A DNA stretch of 64,000 nt from Neelides folsomi (lineage: Eukaryota > Arthropoda > Collembola > Neelipleona > Neelidae), in NCBI GenBank assembly GCA_034687125.1, contig JAQGBZ010000138.1, forward strand, positions 62,001 through 126,000. Reading direction: 5' to 3'. Shown here piece after piece: positions 14,284 through 24,920 of the stretch. Within the stretch, counting starts at the first letter, position 1, and each line of letters starts with the position of its first letter. Under the pieces are notes generated by a model, which worked only from the letters and a program-made list of their open reading frames with translations, did not search any database and had not been told where the DNA came from. Made by a program: the position numbers and the translations under genes.

Positions 14284-14585
14284 ATATACCATATATAGGA
14301 TTGTATGTCATCTTTCCCCTTTCGACGCTTCTTCCCCTGCGACAATTTCCCCTCTGAGACTCTTTTTTGTTTTTCTCCACTTTATCCCAATGAGAAAATG
14401 CAGGTAAACAGTCGAAATATAGAATATTTAGTGTGATTCATAGTACTTATTGATATTATGTTTCTATATATGATTCATATTTTTGAAAATTGTCGCAGGG
14501 GGAAAAGCGTCGAAAGGGAAAGAAATGTCACAAGGGAAGAAGCGTCGAAAGGGGAGAGATGTCTGCATACCCATATATAGGTATA
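14284..14585. mobile_element. Foldback element with GACGCTTCTTCCCC arms
   Basis: The left arm, about 14287-14350, contains CCCTTTCGACGCTTCTTCCC and TGCGACAATTTCCC. The right arm, about 14485-14583, carries the reverse complements, with the GGAAGAAGCGTCGAAAGGGG block present twice in diverged form. The outer ends also pair imperfectly around a CTATATATGG/CATATATAGG motif. It is a palindromic non-coding element with short internal tandem units. Confidence 0.65.
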
Positions 14586-14884
14586 CTAAAGTTATACCAT
14601 ACATACTACAAACACTGTATAAATAAATATGTATATGTGTACTTATTTAGTAATTATTATTTAACTTTGACTTGATACTTACTTTACGTAAAAACGTTCA
14701 TAAAAATTAAATTTTATCAGAACTGAAAAAAGCTAAATTATACAATCATCCTAATACTCTTGTCATCGGGGTTTTCTATTCTTTAAAAATGTGTAGGTAG
14801 GATGATGATATTTGAGAGATTTCGCTTTCCCCCGTTTCAATTTTTCTCGACCACCGGGGTTTACACTTCCGTCATTATCCACTC

Positions 14885-14906
14885 CTCTCTCTCTCTCTCT
14901 CTCTCT
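14885..14906. repeat. CT dinucleotide microsatellite
   Basis: An uninterrupted CT run of about eleven units, followed by GTCTC. Confidence 0.9.
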
Positions 14907-16312
14907 GTCTCATTCCTCTTTCAATCATAGAGTCGATATAGAAAAAAAGCCTCCAAACGGGGTTCAAAGGCGGAAATAAATTTACCTGGGAATTTACCCA
15001 TATTACTCTCGAACCTCCTGAGCTTCCCTTTCAATCCTATCATCAATTTCCTCCAGATTCATATTTCATATACAGAAGGAGGCGAACCGGAATTCATTTA
15101 AATAACTCAGCCATTCTTTCAATTTTCTCCCTTATGCTCCTGAATGAATTGATATACCACCACACTGTGCAAACAGTAGTAAACTCTATTAACTTTACTT
15201 AGGAAAAGCAATTTCCCTTTTTTCCATTTCCGCCCAGCATTTCCCTTTATGTAAGTATGAAGGAATACGATGGAATTAAATGTCATGTAATGGTTAATAC
15301 GATAAATTATTTTAATGTTATGATTTAAAATGTTGTAAATTTTCGAATAATATCTATTTCATATTTTCAATTCAATTTTCCTCAGGCTTTTATGCATTTA
15401 TTCTGTAAAGTAATAACAGATAGAATGAAAGTGAAATTATCTAATGCTTATCTGGTAAAAGAAATAAAAAAGAAAGATCTGGATTGGAATTAGCAAAAGC
15501 GTTGCCTGAGGCAAAGATATTTATAAGGCACACATACTCATTCCCTCTTTTAGGAAATATCTCTTTATGGAGTCAAGGGAGGATAATAGTATTTGGCCGA
15601 AGGAGAACGAGGGTCTTTGTGGAGGGGATGTGGGAGCTTTCGTTTGAATCGTACTACCGTTCATGTCTTGTGTGCTCTACGTAGCGGTATTTAAGAAAGG
15701 CATTGCGAATGTTAGAAAAGGCCCACGTAGGGTTAACTTTCTTTTTCTCTCCTCACCAGGGTATTATCTTGAGAAATCCCATGGGACAGAAAGTGCTTGA
15801 GGAGGATAGGGAAGGGAGAACATTAAGAGTTACATAAGTGCGCTCTTCTCTAAATTGCATTGGGCAGAAATTAACCAAAACTAAGACCATATTGCAAGAG
15901 ACGAAGAGTTCCGTGGCTTCAGGACACTTTTAAAGTGAGAATTCATATGCCTTTTCAGATCATGCCTTTTACAACATCTAATAATGTTAATTGCTTGTCT
16001 TTCGAATTTTCGAATTGAGTGAACTCATTTTAACATTATGAAAGAAATATTAATTGTTTTTCAAATGTGAAAAAATACAATAATTATTTCAAGTAGTTAT
16101 ATAGTCGGTTTTCAAAACTTTGTACGATTCTAGTTAAATGCATAGATAAACTTTTTAAAGAACCTTTGAAGTTTTAATTAAAATATAAAAGTTTTTTGAT
16201 TAATATTATCTATGTACATACGTATTTATTATACTTGTATAATGTAAGATACTACATAAGTATGCATATACTACAAACATATAAGTACTCCCCAGATCCA
16301 GTTAGTTGGGGA

Positions 16313-16566
16313 GTTAGCATTTAGCGTAAAAATGAAATTCTCTTACTGCCCGAGAGGAACGAATTTGTTGTTTTTTGGTGGGATTGAATAACTTTTCCTT
16401 TGTTTAAACAATGTTTACTTAAAGAAATATTAATAAAATTACAATTAAAGATATGTTACAATAAAATAAACGTAAACGTAAAACAATTACAAATGAGGAA
16501 AATACAATAAATTCATAATTTGGGGCAGATTGAGAATTTCATTTTTACCAGATGCTAAATGCTAAC
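16313..16566. mobile_element. Small foldback element (MITE-like)
   Basis: GTTAGCATTTAGC-TAAAAATGAAATTCTC at the left is repeated in inverted orientation at 16532-16566, with a 5-nt insertion in the right arm. The region between is AT-rich and non-coding. It abuts the next inverted-repeat element, whose end is only 23 bp away. Confidence 0.7.
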
Positions 16567-16588
16567 TACTAAACAATACAATACAGTA

Positions 16589-16948
16589 CAGGGTGGGCGC
16601 GAATTAGTTATCTTTCGATAATAACTTCAAGATGACCAATTATGAATTATTTTAAGATATGCGTTTAATGGGGAATTCATTACTTCATCGTGTATCAAAT
16701 TATAAATTAAATTGCTTAAGTCATTAATAAACGATAGCTACTTTCTCCGAGAAATGTTAATTTTCTCGTTTCTCCTCGCTCTCCTTACCTCACTCCCCTC
16801 AACTTATTTCTGTGGGGATATGTCAAAAACAAAATCTACTCACAAAATACATCAATAATTCCTGAACTTAAAGCTGCAGGTTGAGAAAATTCGATTGAAA
16901 ATTAAAAAGATAATATTTAAAAAAGATAACTAATTTGCGCCCACCCGG
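16589..16948. mobile_element. TA-flanked 360-bp MITE (Tc1/mariner style)
   Basis: Left terminus CAGGGTGGGCGCGAATTAGT and right terminus (reverse complement) CCGGGTGGGCGCAAATTAGT, followed by TATCTTT on both sides. Both ends are bordered by TA. It has no coding capacity. The CAGGGTG start and TA duplication fit the IS630/Tc1/mariner superfamily. Confidence 0.8.
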
Positions 16949-17945
16949 TAGATAACCCATCAACTATCCTTACATTTATTTAAAGGTTTTAATCATCGAT
17001 CATACAATATTAAAGTTATAATTCATTGAAAATAGGCAGTTCAATCTGATCTACCCTGAATATAGTATAAATACCCCTTGATTTGATTAAAAACTTAATA
17101 ATCCACTATTATTTTTATTTGGAACCTTTGCGGTATTTTTTGGAGTTTCGGCGGAAACCAAGAAAAACTGGAAAAGAATCAATCTCGAAGCGTTTTACGA
17201 TTCTGACCTTCAATTGTATAACACTACATCTGTTATAAGTTGTTATAAATTGTAAATTGAAATAAATAATAACTATAATTTACATACATGAAGAAAAATT
17301 TAATTCAAGCCTTAGTGAGAGCTTTATAAAGCAATACATAGAATCCATTTTCTGAAGATCGTATTTTTTTCTTAACAATCTTAACACAAAGGAAAATAAA
17401 ACAGGTCTGTCTTATCAATGTATGTCAAAAAATTCTAGTAATAAAATAAATACTCTACATTATACCTCTTTTACATGTCGAGTAACAAAAAATGCGAAAG
17501 TACGGATATTAGTGTAGTGAGAATCTGAGTATCAAAGAATTGAGGTAGTTGAGTGAATTTCATGCCTTGTCCGTAGCTCAACTTTATCTTTTAACCCTTC
17601 CTAAAATTTGATCTGATATTCATAAAATATTCCTATTCAATGTTAACCTATAAAGATAAGTTGAATATATCACTAGATACACAAACAGAAGTAGAAGTAT
17701 ACGATAACCATTCTTATACTAAAAGTAAATATAATCCTTGGTATAGCCATAATTGTTCAAGCAGAATGAATCGTACATGACAAGCATACGCATATTCATG
17801 AATTTAATACTGATATATTATATTACACAGTTTGCATAATAAGTACATATTACATGAAAACATTATGAAACATATTTCATTAAAAATACTGATACAAGAT
17901 CAAAGTTGGTGAAATATGTATATAATATATGCATACTTAAATACA

Positions 17946-18368
17946 TATATATTCCTTCGGTCAAAAACTCCGTGCATTTTTGAATGAAAATAACGGTTTT
18001 ATAGAATTTCGAAGTTTATTCACGAATTATATAATCCCCATTGAGTCGAATACATTCTTCCCACCTCCATTTAAGTTCCCTGATACCTTTTCTATAAAAA
18101 TTCCTATCTAAAGAGTCAAAGTAAGCTATCACTGATTCTTTGACCTCTTCTTCACTTTTGAACACCTTTCCCCTAAGATGACGTTTTAATGGATTAAATA
18201 AATAGTAATCATTGGGAGCCAAATCAGGGCTATTAGGAGGATGAGCCAATTCGTGAAATTTAAAGCTATTAGTTTGTTTTTAACAGGAAGGGCCTTATGA
18301 GGAGTGGCATTATCGTGGAGGAATAGGTGCTCCTTCAAAAGCCGAGTTTTTGACCGAAGGAATATATA
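17946..18368 (-). mobile_element. Internally deleted mariner element with transposase C-terminus
   Basis: A perfect 25-bp inverted repeat (TATATATTCCTTCGGTCAAA plus AACTC) bounds 423 bp. On the minus strand the interior encodes only the C-terminal part of a mariner transposase. FLHDNATPHKA (around 18330-18290), the second catalytic Asp block, lies in one frame. After a single-base frameshift near 18253-18260 the frame continues as HPPNSPDLAPNDYYLF, the third Asp block of the DD34D triad, and on to a stop at 18016. The DNA-binding half and the first Asp are missing; the left-over coding part sits next to the 5' terminal repeat. It is non-autonomous and broken. Confidence 0.93.
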
Positions 18369-20465
18369 CTATCTGTAATATGGTAGATGTGGACATTTAG
18401 CGCAACTATAACTAAATATTATGGGTAGGTATGGTTGAATATGTATTGAATACTTCTTATGTATGTAAAAACTACATACCATTCTTAGGTTCAAGTATGT
18501 AGATTTGCCATAAATCTTATTATTACTTGTAAGAATAGTATGGTCTAAAATGCCCTAATAAATACAAAGTAGCAGTAGTAATGGTATTGGAGATTTAGTT
18601 AAAGATTTTACATTCCACGCATTCATGACTATATTTAAATACATCCCTTTGAGATGTGATACTCAAGCCAGTTGGGTGAAGAATCTGTCTGGTTTGTACA
18701 GCTACTGCCCCTATAGAAGATTTTATCATCTATCGGTACTTTTCAAAAGAATTTTCATTTCGCTTCCCTTTCAGAATTCCGATAAGGGGGTTTCTTCGTT
18801 TAAAGGAAAGGGTTGGGATAGGAAGTTGCCCCTTTCCTCATTTCACGGTTCCTCTGAAATAAAGGAGGGCGAACGGGATTTATAATTTTCTCTCCCACAG
18901 CCCCCATCACCCTTGAATGATTTTAAAGGGAAAGAGATACACACAACATTGTATAGCTTCTCTTATCGGAATATTACATATATCAGCAATAACTATTATA
19001 GCCAATATTTGAAAGATAACAGAAGTTGAATGAAAGTTTAAGAGTGATAGGAACGATGGGCGAATGAAGAGCTCCATTCTCGCCCCTTTATTGTCTAACA
19101 TAAGGGATTCTTCTTTTGAGGGTCTCTAACTAGTCGAACGGAGAGGAAAGAGTAATGGAAGGAATTGGGTGCTTTGTCAAAGTCGGGTCCGATTTAAGAT
19201 TCTGGATTGGGAGATGGGGGCTGAATTGTCCGCTCGTCGCGAGCTCTCGGAATGAGTCTCTTTTGGGATTTCATAAAGAGAGAATGACCAGAAGATTAAT
19301 GAATCCCACATTTATTCCCCAATTCCCTTCGGCCTCCTCTCTACTCTCTCGGCCCTAGCCTCGAGGAGGAGCAAAGGGGAAGAAAGTGAAAGTCCGCCAC
19401 TTACTCCCCATTAATTTCCCAAGGAGAAAAATAAAGGAGAGTGATGGAAATTCCTTGAAGAAATAATGTGGAGTTGAAGTGAAATGAGGGAGAGGAAAAA
19501 GTTGGTTCGCCGATTCTCTCTTGCTCGATTTTCCTTGAGCTCCACGTTCGTTAAGTTGTAACTCGGCTCCTCATAATTAAGTTAGGCGGTTTCTAAAAAG
19601 AACACTAATTTACTTTCGAAGACTGAAAGTAGAGTTGAAATCCCTAATGAAAGGGCTCGAAGCTGAGAGAGTAAATATCCTTGTTTGGGCTTCCCTTCCC
19701 CTATGCTTACAAATGTTTTCCATCGCCATCGTGTTTGTAAGTTTCATTCTTTGGTTGTTGTAACATGAACATGGCGACATACCAATAGAAAATAAGTCTT
19801 TTGTTTTCCTATAGAAAAAGAATTTTACTAATTATAGTATGATAGATTTATATATACTTATGTATGTGATAGATATTACCTATAGAAAAGTTTCTTTGTT
19901 TACTACAGATAAGTATGTAGGATAGGTATATGATATTGGAAAAGATTGACTTGCTTAAAGTCAGCAAAGGAGATTTCTATCCTGAATACTTATTATTATA
20001 CATACTGCATAGTTACAATACCACATTGTATACTGATAGAAATAAGTAAATAACGATGTAACCAATACTCAAACTTTTCCATTGATAGTTATTTTCTAAT
20101 GAACTAATGTTGATATGAACGATGCTGCATCCCTAACATGCATCGTGGATGCATGTTGCTCCTTGAATTGATGTCATTGATTATTTTGATTATATTCGTT
20201 CAAATTGTAGTTTCAAAGAATTATAGTACATGCACATAAATAAAATTATAAAATCTTGCTTATACTAATATTGTACCTGTAATACCATACTTAAGCAAGA
20301 ATAGAAAAAAAATTTAAAAGGATAATGTCAATTATTTATTTGTAAATTATCTGTATTATGAAATGATATCGAAATCTCAAAACAAGAACTTTGTTCTATT
20401 ATCTACTCTGCTATAAGCAGGCTGACCCTTCCGTTCGTAGCATTTCCAATTAATAATTAACCAAT

Positions 20466-20569
20466 GCATTTCCCGGGGTTTAGAACTTGATTTAGATTAA
20501 CATAATTATAATTTATTGTAAATTAAATTGTGTTTTGATCTAAATCAAATTCCTAACTTCGGGAAATGC
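20466..20569. repeat. Imperfect inverted repeat
   Basis: GCATTTCCCGGGGTTTAGAA followed by CTTGATTTAGAT on the left pairs with the reverse complement of GATCTAAATCAA...GGGAAATGC on the right (20537-20569). About 27 of 33 positions agree by eye. It is probably a small foldback transposon relic. Confidence 0.6.
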
Positions 20570-22327
20570 TTTGCGACTGCGACCTGCGACACGAGAATAA
20601 TTCAAAATTTTAGGTTTTTAAATATAACATGAGAATAAAATCTCTTTATAGTTAAATTCGAGAAAATTCCTCAATGGTATGGCGCATGAAACGAAGAACA
20701 TTAATAATCCAAGATGTCAAAACACATGGATATAATATGTATAATGTATCTATATTTATAGTGCCTCTTAGATTTCAAATGAAAACATTCCGAGAAAAAA
20801 ATAATTTCACAAAAATATTAAATATCATTCTTTAGAAGGATAGTAAATTCGGAACGAAGAGCAATATCCAAAATTGAAAAAAGCATCGGGGGCGAGACAT
20901 GATAATATAAAATATAATAAGGTTTCTGAAGAAGAGAAAAAGGTAAGTATTAGTTTCGTGCTCTCCTGTCATATTCATTCACAGTCGAATCGTTTCATTT
21001 CATACGAACTCACTTCAGTAAATGGAATCTCGAGATGGGGGTTGGATTTGATTTTCCGAAGACCTTGGATTCCTTTAGGTCATCATCTCATATCAGCCTC
21101 ACCCTCTCGAGAACTCAAGAGAGGCGAGAAAAGTTATACATTCCTTTTGATTCATTGCCTTGCTCGATGTCAGGTTTTATTGTAAGGACGCTGGGCCGAG
21201 AGAAGAGCAGCAAGGACCAGAAATGAGTTCAAATGTCGCGAGAAATTCAAAAAGCTAATATAAGTGAACCAACACCAAATCAAATAATTTATGGGCCAGA
21301 CCACTTTCAAGCCTTCAAAAACTATAACCAGTAGAGGAGTTGAAGCTTTTAAAATTCTCCTAAATTCTTCCCTTTTACTTGAACACGAGAACTAAATGAA
21401 ATTTCTCACCCTCCCCATTTATTATTATGAAAAGATAATATTTCTCAATAGATAAAAAGCCGGGAGGCAGAACATCCCGCTCCGCCACACTTCTCATTAC
21501 ACAGAGATCCGATGTCTCCGCGTCTCTTCCTTCATCCACGAGCTTTTCATTTATTATGCAATGACCCCTTCTTTCGTGGGCATTGTAGGGGTCGGGAAAA
21601 GAATTAAGGTATTCTTCTAAATAAATAAATTAATGGAAGTGTCATCGAATTTCCTGAATCTTCTCAATTCTATTTTCTCCTCTTCGTGCTCGATATTGGG
21701 AATTGTGAACACCTAAAGGCTCTCGGCAATTCCTTTGGTCCTTTATCCTTTCCCAAGTTGAAAAACGAAAAAACCTTTTTCTCAACAAACTCCTTTTTCG
21801 CCTTTTAAAGTTGAGACTCTCTGATATGGCTTGCATTCGAATGGCCATTCAACTCCCCCTCAATTTCAAGCTCACAGATGAGGAGAAGGGCTATTTGCTC
21901 ACAAAGAATTGTCAACTGCTACACATCCAGTATCAGATCTAGTGTGAGACTTCTTCCTCGCCCAATTCCTTCTGACATTGAGAAAGGAAGACCCAATGGA
22001 GTCTCAATATGGAAGAGGCTAACGGACCATTGAATTGCGATGGGAAGTGACCGATAAAAGCATTCAAGCCGAGTTTAAGGGGGAAGCGGAAAGTTTTGTA
22101 AAGTTTGGCTCAACAAGGCCGTGCCTTACCTTCAGCAAGAGGACTCCGACTTTTGGGAACATCTGAAAGAGATAAAAAGTGAAGAAGAAAATCTTGTTAG
22201 TAATTCCTACTCAATCACCTTTCGCTCGGTGACGAGAAAGAGAAAGTTTGGCAAAATGATAATTTGTAAATCATTAATTTGTCAATTAAGCGATAAATAA
22301 ATGAGAGAAAAGGAAGCTGTTGCTTAC

Positions 22328-23084
22328 ATCTAAAATAGATGAGAGCCCCCGAAAACGAGAGAAAGATAATGAGAAGAACGACGACGAGAAGGAGGAGAAG
22401 TGGAAGTCGACAGTGAAGCCACAAAGAGCGAAAATAGGATTCCCTTATTCCCCCATCACTCAAATCTCCACCAGGGGCAGGTCCATCATTCCGACTCCCT
22501 CGATCCTCGTTCGCCAGATTTGAACAACACAGCCGATTGTTGATGCCACTTTCTTCTTCTTTTAAAAGGTTCTGGGGATGTCCTTGCTCGAACGTCTCAG
22601 AACTGAACTTTTCTTGGATTTGTCGCACAACTTGGCTTTGATTCAGTGACAAGTTATTCCCAACTATTCCATAGGCGCTCGCAGAGTGAAAGTTCTTTTG
22701 CTGTTGGTGTTGGGCCGGAACATATTGGGGCGGAAGAGGCCCGTTGTTTCCATTATGATTAATATTGTGGTTTCCGATGTTCGGCGGCTGACGGAGGTTA
22801 TGAAGGAGCGTGGAATTTCCGGTCGCCGGCTGCCTCCTGTTATGAACCCCATTTAAGGTCGAGGCTGGGTAGGACCATTCGGGGTCTTCAAAATTGTACG
22901 AGTCATATGTCTCGTACTTGACGTGGGTGTGTTGTCGTTGCTCATTTCCATGCGACTTATTCAACGATCCATAGGCGTTGTTGGGATGCTGGGCAACGGC
23001 CGGGACTTCATGACGGTGGTTGTGAACTGGAAGGGTGTTATTTCCGTATGAGTATGAGTTGTAGACGAGGTTTGGATGCTCCAT
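22328..23084 (-). CDS. Putative alternative N-terminal exon of agrin: type II membrane anchor
   Basis: Open frame of 252 codons plus one base, from an ATG with good context (GTGATGG) and an in-frame TGA 8 codons upstream, to a donor GTAAGC at 22327-22322. Residues 1-226 have no signal peptide. They are rich in Asn, His, Gln and Tyr, with a Tyr cluster (VKYETYDSYNFED, 55-67) and a PPQY motif (118-121) of the kind bound by WW domains. Residues 227-251 are one continuous hydrophobic helix (LPLLLLLVVVLLIIFLSFSG then ALIYF). The flanking charge (Arg/His before it) predicts an N-in, type II topology. The exon ends in phase 1, one residue after the helix. Same strand, position between the NtA exon and the Kazal exons, and matching phase suggest a TM-agrin-like isoform; this link is inference. 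A possible acceptor (CTTCTTCAG ending at 23154) means a 5' non-coding exon may precede it. A short out-of-frame upstream ATG overlaps the leader. It could instead be a separate membrane protein with unseen 3' exons. Confidence 0.7.
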
Positions 23085-23720
23085 CACCAGCGGTTCCCTC
23101 TCATCACTTCAGCGGAAGTCAATGAGGGAGAGACGGAGGGCCGAAGGAAAGACCTGAAGAAGGTAAAGCATAGATTTTTTCTGTTAGTGCCTGCTTGAGC
23201 ATTCTACTGTGGCAGGGTGTTAATATCAGTAATTAAAAAGAGAGAGAAGGGTGAATTGTAAAACTTTGTAGATTTTTATTCAGGAGGCTTTATTAATGGG
23301 GGATTGAGGTGGGGTTACTCCTCAGATTGACTGATTATGTATTCTATGAGTCGGGAAGTTTGGTTGTTAGTATGCAAGGAAGGGCCCGGCTCCTTTCTCC
23401 GCTACTTCTTTCTGAATTCCCTCTAAGTGTCCCCATTGATGAGGGGACCCGAGATTTCCCTCCTTTATTTTCAAACTCCCAACTTCCACTTTAAGATTTC
23501 AAGACTTCTTAGACACACCTACCCTTTTATTCCCATTCTCTTACAACTTTCTCATGTGGAAGTGACTTAATTCCTCAACCCCTTAATATTGATAAGAAAT
23601 TGGTTAATTATACCCCTTGCCATCAACTTAAAATAAGTCCGAATTCAAAAGCCCCAAATTCCTTTGTTAATTTAATGACAAATGACTTCACTTTTAAATT
23701 ACTTTCTAATATGATTACGA

Positions 23721-23760
23721 GTACTACATATTAGTACTCGTATGTACTAATATGTAGTAC
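23721..23760. repeat. Perfect 17-bp palindromic hairpin
   Basis: GTACTACATATTAGTAC, loop TCGTAT, then GTACTAATATGTAGTAC. The two arms are exact reverse complements. Each arm is itself nearly symmetrical (GTAC at both ends), in keeping with the GTAC/ATGTA-rich simple DNA of the window. Confidence 0.85.
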
Positions 23761-23884
23761 CACCACCGACGTCATAGAAATAATCTTTGGCTCTCTTTTA
23801 CTCTGCCATGTCAATTCGGATTTTTCTTATGTGAATAGCGATCCAGAATTTCGCCAATTTTCCACGCTTGGAGCGCTCGATACT

Positions 23885-24920
23885 TAATAATCTTAACATG
23901 TAAATGATAGGAGTATTGACGGAATTTTTCACAAGTCGCCCTCGTTGAACGTCCCTATCTTGATCATGGACCACAAACCATTTTTACTCAATGTAGAGAT
24001 ATATAACAAAGAGATATCAATAATTTACTAAATATATATACCCATCATACTTCTGTAAATGATGAATGAAGAATAAAAATGAATCGGCATTATGAAAATA
24101 CATAGAGTTTAAAGCCGCTACTAAGTGAAGGGAAAGTACTTTCCGTTTCATTACTTTCGCTGCTTTTCCTTTCAAAGTTTATTGAACTTTGGTTCATCCA
24201 CCCGTCTTTTAAGTCATTTTCTCAACTCGTTAATTGTCAATTTGGATACATTTCCACCCAATTATCCTTCACAGCGTTATTTTGTCAAGAATCTTCGGTA
24301 GATTTTAATAAAGGTAACGAATTACTTTATTTCATTGCATATTTTTATCGGTTTTCTTGTCTATTCAATTCTTCATTTTATTTAATTTTTATAATAGTTC
24401 TTCAAAGTGGTTGGCGGTAATTGAGGACCTCTTCGCGTTTGCCTTCACCGTCTTCTCGATGGTACTCATACAAAGGCAAGTCCACGGCACAAGAAATAAG
24501 AATCTGAACTATTGATGGAGAAGTTCAATAGTTTTTGAATTTTGGATCCTCCACTCGTCTTTTAAGTCATAAGTTTTAATATTAAATTCTGAATTGAATA
24601 GGGAAATTATTTTATTTAGACAAGTTTCGATCTTTTGAAGCATTTACTCTGCCCATTCTTCCGATTCTTCAAAGAACGCAAACTTGAGTTTCGGAATGAC
24701 AAGTTCCGAACTTCAATTTTCATAATGAGGGCTCATTCTTCATTTAGCATTTACAAAAATGGGTATATGCATTTAGTAAACTATTGATATCTCTTTGTTA
24801 TATATCTCTACATTGAGTAAAAAATGGATTGTGGTCTATGATCATGATAGGGACGTTCCACGAGGGCGTTTTGTGAAAAATTCCGTCAATTCTCCTATCA
24901 TTTACATGTTAAGATTATTA
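23885..24920. mobile_element. Long-inverted-repeat DNA element (about 1.04 kb, 160-bp arms)
   Basis: The left arm 23885-24044 and right arm 24759-24920 are inverted copies of each other over about 160 bp. Matching landmarks are AATAATCTTAACATGTAAAT, GACGGAATTTTTCACAA, GTCCCTATC, the AGAGATATATAACAAAGAGA block and the inner ATATACCCAT. Between the arms is a roughly 0.7 kb spacer that includes a repeated CACTCGTCTTTTAAGTCAT-like segment (near 24200 and 24553). No transposase frame is visible. Confidence 0.85.

Larger units (their letters stand above)
7411..22327. other. Agrin intron sequence between Kazal exon 1 and the membrane-anchor exon
   Basis: Fifteen kilobases of AT-rich intron. It holds five inverted-repeat elements (12.9, 14.3, 16.3, 16.6 and 20.5 kb), a mariner relic (17.9 kb) and a CT microsatellite (14.88 kb), listed separately. 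Short open frames elsewhere (for example at 8.0-8.4, 10.1-10.4, 10.8-11.2 and 18.6-18.9 kb) show no domain, no cysteine pattern and no paired splice sites. A very short exon used by the membrane form could be hidden here; I cannot identify one. Confidence 0.7.

Noticed and set aside
20874-21185. Plus-strand frame of 103 codons with an internal perfect donor (AAAAG|GTAAGTATT at about 20941).
   Set aside because: It has no ATG in good context, no recognised domain and no matching acceptor or partner exon. A donor alone is expected by chance in this much sequence.
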